Origin: Bacteroidia bacterium
Lineage (GTDB): Bacteria > Bacteroidota > Bacteroidia > Bacteroidales > VadinHA17
Length of the DNA stretch: 34,556 bases
Assembly (NCBI GenBank): GCA_026391515.1
Contig: JAPLEC010000427.1
Location: 1-34,556, forward strand
Direction: 5' to 3'
Of this stretch, positions 9,065-16,862 are shown one piece after another (within the stretch, counting starts at the first letter, position 1; every line of letters begins with the position of its first letter). The translations under genes and the position numbers were made by a program. Below the pieces are notes generated by a model that was not told the origin of the DNA, made no database searches, and was given only the letters and a program-made list of their open reading frames with translations.

Positions 9065-9153
9065 AGTTCCATTTGAAAATTATTATTTATATTTAGGAGG
9101 AAGAAAAGAAGGAGTCTGTTTTAAGTTAAGGGAATTGCAGGAAAAAGAAATCG

Positions 9154-9906
9154 ATGAAAAAGATCAGAACTGTAATAATTGACGATGAAGCTCCGGCACG
9201 GGAAATAATTAAACATTATTTAAAAGATCTCGATTCTATTGAAATTATTGCTGAATGTGCCGACGGCTTTTGTGGGTTGAAATCAATTTCATTTATGAAG
9301 CCGGACCTGGTTTTTCTTGATATCCAGATGCCCAGGCTGACTGGAATTGAACTGGTTGAAGTTCTTACAGAAAAACCTGTAATTATCTTTATTACAGCCT
9401 ATGACCAGTTTGCGCTGAAAGCTTTTGAGCTCAATGCCGTAGATTATCTTTTAAAACCATTCCCTAAAATACGGTTCCTTGATGCAGTCAATAAAGCTAT
9501 TGACAAGATCCGGTCAGGGACTGAAAATTTAGAGCCGGCAAATCAGCTTCTCGCCAAGAAGCCTGAACCAGCTTCTCCAATCAACAGGGTCGTTGTACGT
9601 AAAGGGAATTCCATTAATTTAATTCCCATTGAACAGATAAAATATGTTGAGGCACAGGATGATTATGTAATGATCTATCATTCATCCGGCAAAGCCCTTA
9701 AACAGCAGACTATGAAGTATTATGAAGATAATCTGCCGGTTGCTGATTTCGTACGAATTCATCGTTCGTACATCGTGAGTGTACATGAAATCAACCGTAT
9801 AGAGCCTTATGGAAAAGATAATCATGTTGCAATCCTGCATTCAGGAGATAAATTACCAGTCAGCAGATCCGGCTACAAGCATTTGAAGGAAGAACTGAAT
9901 TTTTAA
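9154..9906 (+). CDS. LytTR-family response regulator
   Basis: The 250-residue protein is a two-domain regulator. The N-terminal receiver (residues 4-122) has the acidic pair Asp10-Asp11, the phosphorylation site Asp56 in LVFLDIQMPRLTG, Thr81 in FITAYDQFA and Lys101 in YLLKPFP. After a Pro/Ala-rich linker, a LytTR DNA-binding domain (residues 145-248) shows IKYVEAQDDYVMIY, FVRIHRSYIVSV and LPVSRSGYKHLKEEL. It is the natural partner of the LytS-type kinase upstream. Its targets cannot be read from the window, but the operon itself is the usual first guess. The 89-base gap before it contains no terminator. Confidence 0.95.
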   Translation: MKKIRTVIIDDEAPAREIIKHYLKDLDSIEIIAECADGFCGLKSISFMKPDLVFLDIQMPRLTGIELVEVLTEKPVIIFITAYDQFALKAFELNAVDYLLKPFPKIRFLDAVNKAIDKIRSGTENLEPANQLLAKKPEPASPINRVVVRKGNSINLIPIEQIKYVEAQDDYVMIYHSSGKALKQQTMKYYEDNLPVADFVRIHRSYIVSVHEINRIEPYGKDNHVAILHSGDKLPVSRSGYKHLKEELNF

Positions 9907-9919
9907 ATTCTAACAAATC

Positions 9920-10014
9920 CCCTTTGTGCTCTTTGTGATTTACCTTAGTGCTCTTTATGGTTAATTTTCTTCTTAACCACTAAGGACACGAAGTACACAC
10001 TAAGAACACTAAGG
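9920..10014. repeat. CACTAAG-type dyad repeat between convergent genes
   Basis: The left half carries CTTTGTG-type units and ends TGGTTAA (9958-9964); the right half begins TTAACCA (9973-9979) and continues with CACTAAGGACACGAAG and two more CACTAAG-like units. The halves form a long imperfect inverted repeat with an 8-base loop. It sits between the convergent LytTR and yidD genes and could serve as a two-way terminator. A related copy is at 32552-32617. Confidence 0.7.
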
Positions 10015-10040
10015 CTTATTCTGGAGAGATTTCAGTGTAA

Positions 10041-10346
10041 TTATTTCAAACGACTCCCTTTTTTAAATTTACGAAGAGAAATTGAAAATGGTTTATATCT
10101 TTTGAATCTGAAAAGCGGAACCGGATCAAACCCATGTGTCCCTCCGGGCCGGCATCTGAGAATTCTGTTTGTACCTAAAATAATACCAATAAATGGTCCA
10201 TGAAGCTTTAATGCTTCAAGCATATATTCTGAACATGATGGAACATGGCGGCAAGACGGCCTTAAAAACGGAGAAATCGCATAACGGTAAAAATGAACAG
10301 GCAGCGACAGTAAAAAGGATAATATATCTTTCACAAATTTTATCAC
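10041..10346 (-). CDS. yidD: membrane protein insertion efficiency factor YidD
   Basis: YidD is a small membrane-associated protein that helps YidC insert inner-membrane proteins. The 101-residue product shows the family signature AISPFLRPSCRHVPSCSEYM, followed by EALKLHGPFIGIILGTNRILRC and the RCRPGGTHGFDPVP motif; both conserved cysteines are present. The C-terminal tail is basic, fitting membrane binding. The best start is a GTG (complement of 10344-10346), since no in-frame ATG precedes the conserved part. A near-consensus -7 box (TATATTTA) lies just upstream on the minus strand. The usual neighbours (rnpA, yidC) are absent here. Confidence 0.93.
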   Translation of the reverse strand: MIKFVKDILSFLLSLPVHFYRYAISPFLRPSCRHVPSCSEYMLEALKLHGPFIGIILGTNRILRCRPGGTHGFDPVPLFRFKRYKPFSISLRKFKKGSRLK

Positions 10347-10427
10347 AGCCTAAATATAATTAAAAAGCTCAGATTGCATTAAAATGGGCTGCATATACTT
10401 ATGTGGTTGCTGCGCTTGGATCGCTTG

Positions 10428-10515
10428 CAACTCCGGAGGAGTTGAATAATTCAACCCTCTCCGGGGTTGTATTTATGTTATACACTTATACCCCGGATGT
10501 TACCGTGGCTATTAG
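10428..10515. repeat. cluster of CCGG-centred hairpins upstream of yidD
   Basis: Two clear hairpins follow one another: CAACTCCGGAGGAGTTG (10428-10444) and CAACCCTCTCCGGGGTTG (10452-10469). A third, weaker dyad around ATACCCCGGATGTTACCGTGG follows to about 10515. The spacing and shared CAAC/GTTG ends suggest one dispersed element made of repeating units. It fills most of the gap between yidD and the methyltransferase gene. Confidence 0.65.
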
Positions 10516-10519
10516 ACTT

Positions 10520-10536
10520 AAAAACCTCCGGTTTTT
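10520..10536 (-). terminator. short AAAAACC-tcc-GGTTTTT hairpin at the end of the methyltransferase gene
   Basis: A perfect 7-base stem with a 3-base loop overlaps the methyltransferase stop codon (10535-10537). A/T runs on both sides of the stem would allow weak termination in either direction. The stem is short, so this is only a modest call. Confidence 0.4.
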
Positions 10537-11290
10537 ATCGATCTTTAACTTCAAGCCACTTTGTGTATTTGTGAATCGAATGGATTATTATCCACAGACC
10601 AACTGCTCCTATCAGCAGCCACATCCAGATCTTTGTAAAAAATATTCTCTCCGTAAAAAATTTTCTCGGCGATAAAAAGTAATTTCGGAACAGGTCGAGC
10701 AGTGCGAAAATCACAAAAATATTTGCAAAAGCGTTGTGTTCATTTTTCAGGACATTTCTGACTGAAAACGGAAGATTTGGACGAACAAATTTTACATGAA
10801 AAGGGAAAAATGCTCTGACATTTTCAGACCATTTATCATAAGCTTCAGCGAATTTTCTTCTGAGAAATTGCTCTTCAGCAAACATTATTCTTTCATAATA
10901 AAGCCAGTAAACCAGGGCAAAAACAACAGTGAACCACATCGATCTCAGGAAGAGAACCGGGCCGAGCCACATGAAAAAATTACCGACATACAGAGGATGC
11001 CTGATAATTGAATACATACCAGTGGTATTTATTTCATCGGCTATTTGTCCGGCAGCCTGATTGCGTCCGGATGTATTTTTTGCTGTAAAACCCACAGTTA
11101 AAATGCGTATTATCTGCCCGAAAATGCTGACACCAAGAAATATCATTTCATCTCTCAGGTCGAAAAAAATTGCCTGCCTGTTTCCGAGATACAGCATGAC
11201 AATGCCTGCAACAACCATAACTACCGGCAGCCAGCTTCTTCTTTTAAAAAGCCAGTTGCCGCTGTTTTCAAATTCATGTACAAGTGCCAT
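10535..11290 (-). CDS. membrane methyltransferase of the isoprenylcysteine/phospholipid methyltransferase type
   Basis: The 251-residue protein has several membrane helices (about residues 22-37, 47-66, 105-121, 123-135 and two near the C terminus). Its centre carries the pattern of the ICMT/PEMT superfamily: a RHPLYVGNF motif (SIIRHPLYVGNFFMWLG), then YYERIMFAEEQFLRRKFAEAYDKW and a final RAFFPF. In this superfamily those residues bind S-adenosylmethionine at the membrane surface. The substrate cannot be told; bacterial members mostly modify lipids or small hydrophobic compounds. About 85 extra C-terminal residues with two more helices are unusual. A -7 box lies 21 bases upstream, so it has its own promoter downstream of the five-gene transport operon. 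Confidence 0.82.
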   Translation of the reverse strand: MALVHEFENSGNWLFKRRSWLPVVMVVAGIVMLYLGNRQAIFFDLRDEMIFLGVSIFGQIIRILTVGFTAKNTSGRNQAAGQIADEINTTGMYSIIRHPLYVGNFFMWLGPVLFLRSMWFTVVFALVYWLYYERIMFAEEQFLRRKFAEAYDKWSENVRAFFPFHVKFVRPNLPFSVRNVLKNEHNAFANIFVIFALLDLFRNYFLSPRKFFTERIFFTKIWMWLLIGAVGLWIIIHSIHKYTKWLEVKDR

Positions 11291-11310
11291 ACTGTTTTTT
11301 ATTGTTGCGG

Positions 11311-11318
11311 CAAAAGTA
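11311..11318 (-). promoter_or_regulatory. Bacteroidota -7 box (TACTTTTG) before the methyltransferase gene
   Basis: The minus strand reads TACTTTTG, matching TAnnTTTG, 20 bases before the ATG at 11290. It sits in the 36-base gap after the outer-membrane protein gene, so the methyltransferase can be transcribed apart from the operon upstream. No -33 box is visible, but the upstream side is coding sequence. Confidence 0.5.
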
Positions 11319-11326
11319 GGAAAATT

Positions 11327-12478
11327 CTAGAAACTCCATTTAACCTTAAGGAAAACAAGGTTAATTCTTTCTTTGTTATCATTTATCCTGCCGTCGAAAT
11401 GCTGCCAGATCAGTGAAAAATCAACGTTCTCAGCAAGAGAATAGTCAAGAGTCGGTCCGGTAAAATATCCTTTCAGATCAGGAAACCACATTCCTGATAT
11501 CCCGATATTCAGTAAAGTAGTGGCTGACCAGGTAAACTGACCAAATGCCGTAAACTTTGAAAAAGCGAGATCTTTTGCCGAAAGATTTTCCGTATAAATA
11601 CTGGTGAAATTATTTATCTTCAGCGGGTTATTGCAATACATCAGCTGTAGCTGTGTAATGGAATTATCTTCAAAAACTTTATCTATTCCTGCAGTAATGA
11701 TCGTTGTCCCGGAGGTATCTTTAAATGCTTCAAGAGGATGAAACCATGAGCCTTCCCCCCTGAATGAGACTGATCCGATTGAACCTGACCAGCCTGCTCC
11801 TGCAACAATATCTGAACTGTTCGAATAGCCTGCAAGAAACTGAATATCATAACCCCATCTGTTAAAACGATACATCCCTGCTGCAGTTATATTATTCTCG
11901 TTGTCAATCTTGGCAGCAGCTTCAATTGTTGAGGAGGAAGACGGATAATACTGAAGCCTGATTGCATCGCTCCCTGGCTTTTCAATATAATCGATATCAA
12001 AAAACGAGTAAGCATTGAATATATCATTTGGATTCCAGACAAAAGTTTGTCCCCAGTTTATCCGTTGCCTTCCAATTGTTGCCTGGAATTTGTTATAGTT
12101 AAAGTCCAGCCAAAGTCTGTCAACAGTAGTATTCAGGTAAAACGAACTTTTGTTCATGACATCCCACGACATATCAATCCATCCCTGATCTGTACCGATC
12201 ATATCTGAATAATAATTGTTGATTCTCGCTAAATCACCCGTAAACAGACGATTTCTTAATTCGGCTGCAAATGTTATGTTTTTACTTATGAAGATTTTCA
12301 GGTTGATCCTGTTGTGAAGAAGATTGTCGAAAAGCATAGGGCCTGATAATGTGTCAAATATTGCACTCTCCATAACAGTTACATAACCATCCAGAGAAAT
12401 CACTTTTGATTTCTCCTGGGAATATATAGAAGAATTAATGAGCGTCAGGAAAAATACTATAGCAAGAAACTTTTTCAT
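11327..12478 (-). CDS. outer-membrane beta-barrel protein of the LolA-like/ABC operon
   Basis: The 383-residue protein has a signal peptide (MKKFLAIVFFLTLINSSIYS, then Q) and alternating beta strands ending in WSF, as expected for insertion by the BAM complex. The segment GRQRINWGQTFVWNPNDIFN followed by a FDIDYIEKPGSDAIRLQYYP-like strand resembles the DUF1302-type or porin-like proteins often encoded next to LolA-like and transporter genes; I cannot confirm the family without a search. It is the last gene of a five-gene operon, 19 bases after the ATPase. By position it is the outer-membrane end of the system. Whether it is a channel or a receiver of lipid or lipoprotein cargo is inference. 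Confidence 0.75.
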   Translation of the reverse strand: MKKFLAIVFFLTLINSSIYSQEKSKVISLDGYVTVMESAIFDTLSGPMLFDNLLHNRINLKIFISKNITFAAELRNRLFTGDLARINNYYSDMIGTDQGWIDMSWDVMNKSSFYLNTTVDRLWLDFNYNKFQATIGRQRINWGQTFVWNPNDIFNAYSFFDIDYIEKPGSDAIRLQYYPSSSSTIEAAAKIDNENNITAAGMYRFNRWGYDIQFLAGYSNSSDIVAGAGWSGSIGSVSFRGEGSWFHPLEAFKDTSGTTIITAGIDKVFEDNSITQLQLMYCNNPLKINNFTSIYTENLSAKDLAFSKFTAFGQFTWSATTLLNIGISGMWFPDLKGYFTGPTLDYSLAENVDFSLIWQHFDGRINDNKERINLVFLKVKWSF

Positions 12479-12497
12479 CCCTGAATGAGAATTTCAA

Positions 12498-13184
12498 TTA
12501 CTCTCTGACTTCATCTGAAACAACTTTTCCGTCTTCAAGTGTTATTACCCTGTGTGCCATTTTTACTACTCTCGGATCGTGTGTGGAAAAAATAAAAGTT
12601 ATTTTTTCCTCATGGTTAAGCTTTCCCATTATCTCAAGCAATGTGGTTGCGGATTTTGAATCCAGATTAGCTGTCGGTTCGTCGGCAAGGACAAATTTTG
12701 GCCGCGAGGCAAGAGCTCTTGCAACGGCTATCCGCTGCTGCTGCCCTCCCGACATTTTTGCCGGCCGGCTGTTTGCCCTCTCGCTTAGTCCTACGGATTT
12801 TAAAAGCTCAAAAGTTCTTTGATCCCTCTCTTTTTTAATCCACTTCTGAAGCGACATGATAAATTCGACATTTTCTTTTGCCGTAAGCACCGGAATAAGG
12901 TTATACGCCTGAAATACAAAACCAATATTTTTCATTCTGAAATCGATCAGAGCAGAGGATTTAAGTTTTGAAAGATCCACTCCATCAATCAGGATTTGTC
13001 CGGATGTCGGAAGATCAAGTCCGCCCAGAAGATTCAGCAGGGTGGTTTTACCCGAACCTGAAGGGCCGACTATTGTGGCAAATTCAGCTTCCTGAAAATC
13101 AAGAGTAACGCCATTAACTGCATGCACTTCAATTTCTGTTTCGTTGTATATCTTGTAAACCTCTTTTATTTCAATTACTTTCAT
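12498..13184 (-). CDS. ABC transporter ATPase of the LolD/MacB type
   Basis: This cytoplasmic ATPase powers the two FtsX/MacB-type permeases encoded just upstream. All motifs are intact: Walker A at residues 40-47 (GPSGSGKT), Q-loop Gln92, signature MSGGQQQ from residue 144, Walker B ending in Glu169 (FVLADEPTANLD) and switch His202 (FIFSTHDPRV). The spacing and the YKIYNETEIEVHAVNGV start fit the LolD/MacB group, which drives periplasmic work by mechanotransmission rather than moving solutes through the membrane. At 228 residues it has no fused domains. It lies 21 bases after permease 2 and 19 bases before the beta-barrel gene. Confidence 0.95.
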   Translation of the reverse strand: MKVIEIKEVYKIYNETEIEVHAVNGVTLDFQEAEFATIVGPSGSGKTTLLNLLGGLDLPTSGQILIDGVDLSKLKSSALIDFRMKNIGFVFQAYNLIPVLTAKENVEFIMSLQKWIKKERDQRTFELLKSVGLSERANSRPAKMSGGQQQRIAVARALASRPKFVLADEPTANLDSKSATTLLEIMGKLNHEEKITFIFSTHDPRVVKMAHRVITLEDGKVVSDEVRE

Positions 13185-13205
13185 AATTCAGGTTTCTTTA
13201 AGTTT

Positions 13206-14633
13206 TTATTCTGTTCTGATTGCCTCAACAGGATTAAGCTTTAATGCTTTACGTGCCGGATATATTGATGAGAATATTCCTGTCAATACAATCAGAATTG
13301 TGGTTGTAATAAAGAACGGGACATCAATTGCCGGGAAGAGGTGGGCTGTATAGCCGAAAGCTTCCATTCCCTCTGAATATTTTACCAGGTTTATGCCTGT
13401 TTTCCCTGTGATCCCTATTACAACTGCGCTTATTATCATTCCAGCAAAACCTCCGACAATTGACAGAAAAACAGATTCCAGCATTATCATTGAAAATATC
13501 TTGCGGCGGTTCATGCCAATTGCCATAAGCATCCCCAGCTCTTTTGTCCTTTCAAGCACAGCCATCAGCATTGTATTGACAATTCCGAATGCCAATGCAA
13601 GAAGTATAATTCCCATGAATATGCCATAGATCTGCTCCATAAAGTCTGCAATCATTGCAAGATCCGGTTGAATTTCTTTCCAGTTTAATACTTCATATTC
13701 AGGAAGAGCTGCTCTTATTTTTGGTGTTATTTCATTCGTAAGCTCATTGTTATCAAGCAGGGCTATTGCTCTATGGAAAGTCCCTTCTTTCATCCCTGTC
13801 AGCGTTCTCAGCTCCTCAATCGGGACAAACAATGAGACAGTTTCAAACATATCATTATTTGTTCTGAAGATTCCTGCTACACGGAATGCCGCACCGGTTT
13901 GCATATTATTCATATCAAGAAAAGAGAGGATTATTTTTGAACCTTCCCTGTAAGACCAGGCTGCCTCTTTTATCTTCATTCCGTACTTTATGAATTCCTT
14001 GGGGGTGAGAAAATTTTGAAAGGCTTTTGAAAATTTTTTATCGGAGGTGAATCTCTGGTCATAAAGTGGTTCAAGCTTTGAAATAACTGCAGCCGGTATT
14101 TTCTCATTCTTAAGTGCTGAGAGCGCTTCAGGAGAGATAATATATCTTATGATATTAAGCTCTTTGGCCAGTTTTTCACCTATGAATACTGTATTGTATT
14201 TCGATTTTTCGTTAAAATAACTTCCGGTTCCGGGAATCAGCTTTTTTTCTAAGGTGAAAATCTTTTTCTCCTTTTCCACATTAATCCCGTTAATCTCCAC
14301 ACCGGTACTTTTTGCAGAAGTAGACACTATCCCTTTGATAATAATTCTGCCTGTAACATCCTTCACTCCTGTAATTGATCTCAGAGCAGACATAACTGAA
14401 GGAAAATCCTTAATGATATTCTGGATATCATTGCTGCTCCTGAAGTCTTTATTATTCACCTGAATATGAGAAAGCTCTTCATTAACAGCAGCGTCAATCC
14501 GCTGAATAATTGAACTGTTAATTGCCGCCATTGTAAATACTCCGGCAAAGACACCGATAGCCACAGCACTGATCACTATCAGGCTTCTGGTTTTGTTACG
14601 CCAAACATTTTTCCAGGCTATAGCTGTAATCAT
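13206..14633 (-). CDS. FtsX/MacB-type ABC permease, second of a pair
   Basis: The 475-residue protein has the MacB/LolE layout: one N-terminal membrane helix (SLIVISAVAIGVFAGVFTMA), a large periplasmic domain of about 290 residues, and three C-terminal helices in the FtsX domain, including AFGIVNTMLMAVLERTKELG and the coupling segment GMLMAIGMNRRKIF. It ends PARKALKLNPVEAIRTE, as family members do. An earlier GTG start at 14660 is open but would overlap the preceding gene by 17 bases; the ATG at 14631-14633 (MITAIAWKNVWRNKTRS) matches the start of the sister permease (AWRNIWRNKRRT) and is chosen. The two permeases probably form a heterodimer like LolC/LolE. Confidence 0.92.
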   Translation of the reverse strand: MITAIAWKNVWRNKTRSLIVISAVAIGVFAGVFTMAAINSSIIQRIDAAVNEELSHIQVNNKDFRSSNDIQNIIKDFPSVMSALRSITGVKDVTGRIIIKGIVSTSAKSTGVEINGINVEKEKKIFTLEKKLIPGTGSYFNEKSKYNTVFIGEKLAKELNIIRYIISPEALSALKNEKIPAAVISKLEPLYDQRFTSDKKFSKAFQNFLTPKEFIKYGMKIKEAAWSYREGSKIILSFLDMNNMQTGAAFRVAGIFRTNNDMFETVSLFVPIEELRTLTGMKEGTFHRAIALLDNNELTNEITPKIRAALPEYEVLNWKEIQPDLAMIADFMEQIYGIFMGIILLALAFGIVNTMLMAVLERTKELGMLMAIGMNRRKIFSMIMLESVFLSIVGGFAGMIISAVVIGITGKTGINLVKYSEGMEAFGYTAHLFPAIDVPFFITTTILIVLTGIFSSIYPARKALKLNPVEAIRTE

Positions 14634-14643
14634 CTTCTTTCGT

Positions 14644-16059
14644 TTACGCTCTGAGGGCACTAATTACTTTTATCCTGAATATTTTACGTACGCTGAAAGT
14701 AATCGCAATGACAAGGATTATCAGCACAACAATTATCTGCCACAGGTAAAAAATACCAGGCAGTAAAGTCGGCATTACGGGCTCAAAACCGTAATCTTCG
14801 TACATACGGGCCATCTCTCCGGTAAATCTTATCGGGTGAATATTACCGTAAATCACGACCGGCAATGATGCAATGACTCCTGCAATGATGCCTACAAAAC
14901 CCAGAAGAAGTATTTCGAGCGAAACTACTTTTGCCAGCTTCCTTTTCTGCATGCCAATTGATATAAGCATTCCGAATTCCCTTCTTCTTTCGGCCATCAT
15001 CATCAGCACGGTTCCGAAAACACCAAAGGCAATTACAAGATAAAGTATGCCGATCATTATCATACCGCTTCTGCTGTCAGCTTCCATCTGGTTTACGAGC
15101 AGGGCATTCAATTCACGCCATGGTTTTAGTACAAGCGGATCAGATACTATTTGCTTAAGTCTCCCTGCTGTAAGTAAAACATCTTTATCACTATTACTTT
15201 TAAGACTGAACACTGCTGAAGTAGCCATCCCGGGGGCAGCGTAAAGTTCTCTGGCTGAGTTAATTGGAATATAAACTATAATATTATCAATATCCGGTGT
15301 CGGCAGCTTTACAATGCCTTTTACCACGTATTTGCCGGCTGCCGTTGTCCCATGATAACCTTGTCCCATCAGAACAAGTGTATCGCCTACACTTATTTTC
15401 AGATAATCTGAAAGTCCGTCTCCTATAATAACACATTGAGTATCTGTATTATTGAAATAATAATTGCTGAATGAGGCTTGCCTGCGGAATATTGGCAGTA
15501 CAGATGAAGTATCTTCCAATGAAATACCCAGATCAAGCATCATCCGTCCGATGCTGGCATAGGATTCACTGCCGATAACATCAATAAGCTTTTTTGTACG
15601 GTCAGGTATCGGTTCCTTTTTCAGAGCTTCATTGACTTCAGGACTGAGCTTGAATTTGACAAGTCTTTTTATAATATCGGAAACCTCATTTTCCCTCTCA
15701 GGATCAATTCCCATTACTATTGTTCCCTGCGTCCGGCTGCCGGCAGCTGCAAGAGCAAATGATTCAAGTCTTGGCACCACTGATCTGACATTTGGATCCT
15801 TTTTCAGCTGTTCGAGCATGTACTGATCGACCACAAAACTGTTATCAAGGACCGGTTCATCAGAATAATCTTTATGCTGCAACTGTAAATAACCGCTATA
15901 GGATTCTATGACATTTTTAAATAACCTGTCATAAGCACCGAGCTGAAAAGACCTCATAACCAGCGCAAAGAAAATGGCAAAAAAAACAGAGGCAGCAGTA
16001 ATAAGTGTCCTCCTTTTGTTTCTCCAGATATTCCTCCATGCCAGCTGAAAGTCTTTCAT
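14644..16059 (-). CDS. FtsX/MacB-type ABC permease, first of a pair
   Basis: This 471-residue permease starts MKDFQLAWRNIWRNKRRTLI, has one N-terminal helix, a periplasmic domain of about 300 residues, and three C-terminal helices (around LYLVIAFGVFGTVLMMMAER, LEILLLGFVGIIAGVIASLP and IIVVLIILVIAITFSV). The coupling segment ERRREFGMLISIGMQKRKLA contacts the ATPase in this family. It differs from the second permease across the periplasmic domain, so the two have separate roles even though both descend from one type. It follows the LolA-like gene by 29 bases and precedes permease 2 by 10 bases. Confidence 0.92.
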   Translation of the reverse strand: MKDFQLAWRNIWRNKRRTLITAASVFFAIFFALVMRSFQLGAYDRLFKNVIESYSGYLQLQHKDYSDEPVLDNSFVVDQYMLEQLKKDPNVRSVVPRLESFALAAAGSRTQGTIVMGIDPERENEVSDIIKRLVKFKLSPEVNEALKKEPIPDRTKKLIDVIGSESYASIGRMMLDLGISLEDTSSVLPIFRRQASFSNYYFNNTDTQCVIIGDGLSDYLKISVGDTLVLMGQGYHGTTAAGKYVVKGIVKLPTPDIDNIIVYIPINSARELYAAPGMATSAVFSLKSNSDKDVLLTAGRLKQIVSDPLVLKPWRELNALLVNQMEADSRSGMIMIGILYLVIAFGVFGTVLMMMAERRREFGMLISIGMQKRKLAKVVSLEILLLGFVGIIAGVIASLPVVIYGNIHPIRFTGEMARMYEDYGFEPVMPTLLPGIFYLWQIIVVLIILVIAITFSVRKIFRIKVISALRA

Positions 16060-16088
16060 AAGCTGAACCTGTTTTGTTTAATTAAAGG

Positions 16089-16862
16089 TTATCTGATATT
16101 TTTCATGTTCTGTTGCGAGAAGAAGCTATCCTCAAGTTTGATATTGAATTTCATTTCAACGATCCTCAGTATTGTTTTATTCCCCTCGGTATCGGCGGGC
16201 ACCAGTTCAATAAGAGTAGGTAAAAGTCTCCCGTCAAGAATTTTGAGGTCTGTTGCTTTTTCAGATCTGACCAGATATCCATCCTCATCATACAGCTCTG
16301 CTTTCAGCACAATAAACTCCTTTTTATCAACCCACCAGATCTGGTGTCCCCATAATACATCTGCATCTTCTTTCGCTGTTAGTTTTATCTTATAACATAA
16401 GTGACTGTCGGTTTCCTCTTCTCCTTCAATTGCGTGTGTGTAATCATTAACAACAGATGACTCTCTGAGAATGTCGTCATTTGTATAGTCAGATCCCATC
16501 CATCCCTGCGACATCATTGACGGTGGAAGTTTTATGAGCCGGTTAATTGCAGGATTCCAGCTCCACATTTCACTTACGCGTTTTAAAAATGTCTCTCCTT
16601 TTTCTCGTGCCGGCGCAGTTATAAGAGTCAGGGAATAATCATCCTCCTTTGACCATGATCTGAACTCCACAGTTCTTTGCCATGTTGGTCTGACAATTGT
16701 CATTGTCATCACACTGTAACCGGTTTGTTCACCTTTGAATTTTTCGTCAGCTTTACGAACAATTTCTGTGGCAGTAAGCTGCTGGGAATGAAGCGGAACA
16801 AATGAAAAAATCACTACTGCCATCATTATTACAGAAATAATGTATGTTTTATTTTTCTTCAT
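16089..16862 (-). CDS. LolA-like periplasmic protein (outer membrane lipoprotein-sorting family)
   Basis: The 257-residue protein has a signal peptide (residues 1-27, VIMMAVVIFSFVPLHSQ) and then a single domain of the LolA-like fold: TATEIVRKADEKFKGEQTGY, MTIVRPTWQRTVEFRSW, ETFLKRVSEMWSWNPAINRL, and a repeated strand pattern to LEDSFFSQQNMKNIR. This matches the group annotated as outer membrane lipoprotein-sorting proteins, which is distinct from classical LolA. Such proteins have a concave hydrophobic face that carries lipid chains across the periplasm. As first gene of the operon, before two permeases and an ATPase, it most likely takes a lipid-bearing cargo from the permeases. There is no lipobox, so it is soluble. 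Confidence 0.88.
   Translation of the reverse strand: MKKNKTYIISVIMMAVVIFSFVPLHSQQLTATEIVRKADEKFKGEQTGYSVMTMTIVRPTWQRTVEFRSWSKEDDYSLTLITAPAREKGETFLKRVSEMWSWNPAINRLIKLPPSMMSQGWMGSDYTNDDILRESSVVNDYTHAIEGEEETDSHLCYKIKLTAKEDADVLWGHQIWWVDKKEFIVLKAELYDEDGYLVRSEKATDLKILDGRLLPTLIELVPADTEGNKTILRIVEMKFNIKLEDSFFSQQNMKNIR

Noticed and set aside
9920-10014. Possible CRISPR-like array because of repeated CACTAAG units
   Set aside because: Units are short, unevenly spaced and arranged as an inverted repeat, without unique spacers or cas genes.
14634-14660. GTG start 9 codons upstream for the second permease
   Set aside because: It would overlap the first permease, while the ATG at 14633 aligns with the start of the sister permease.
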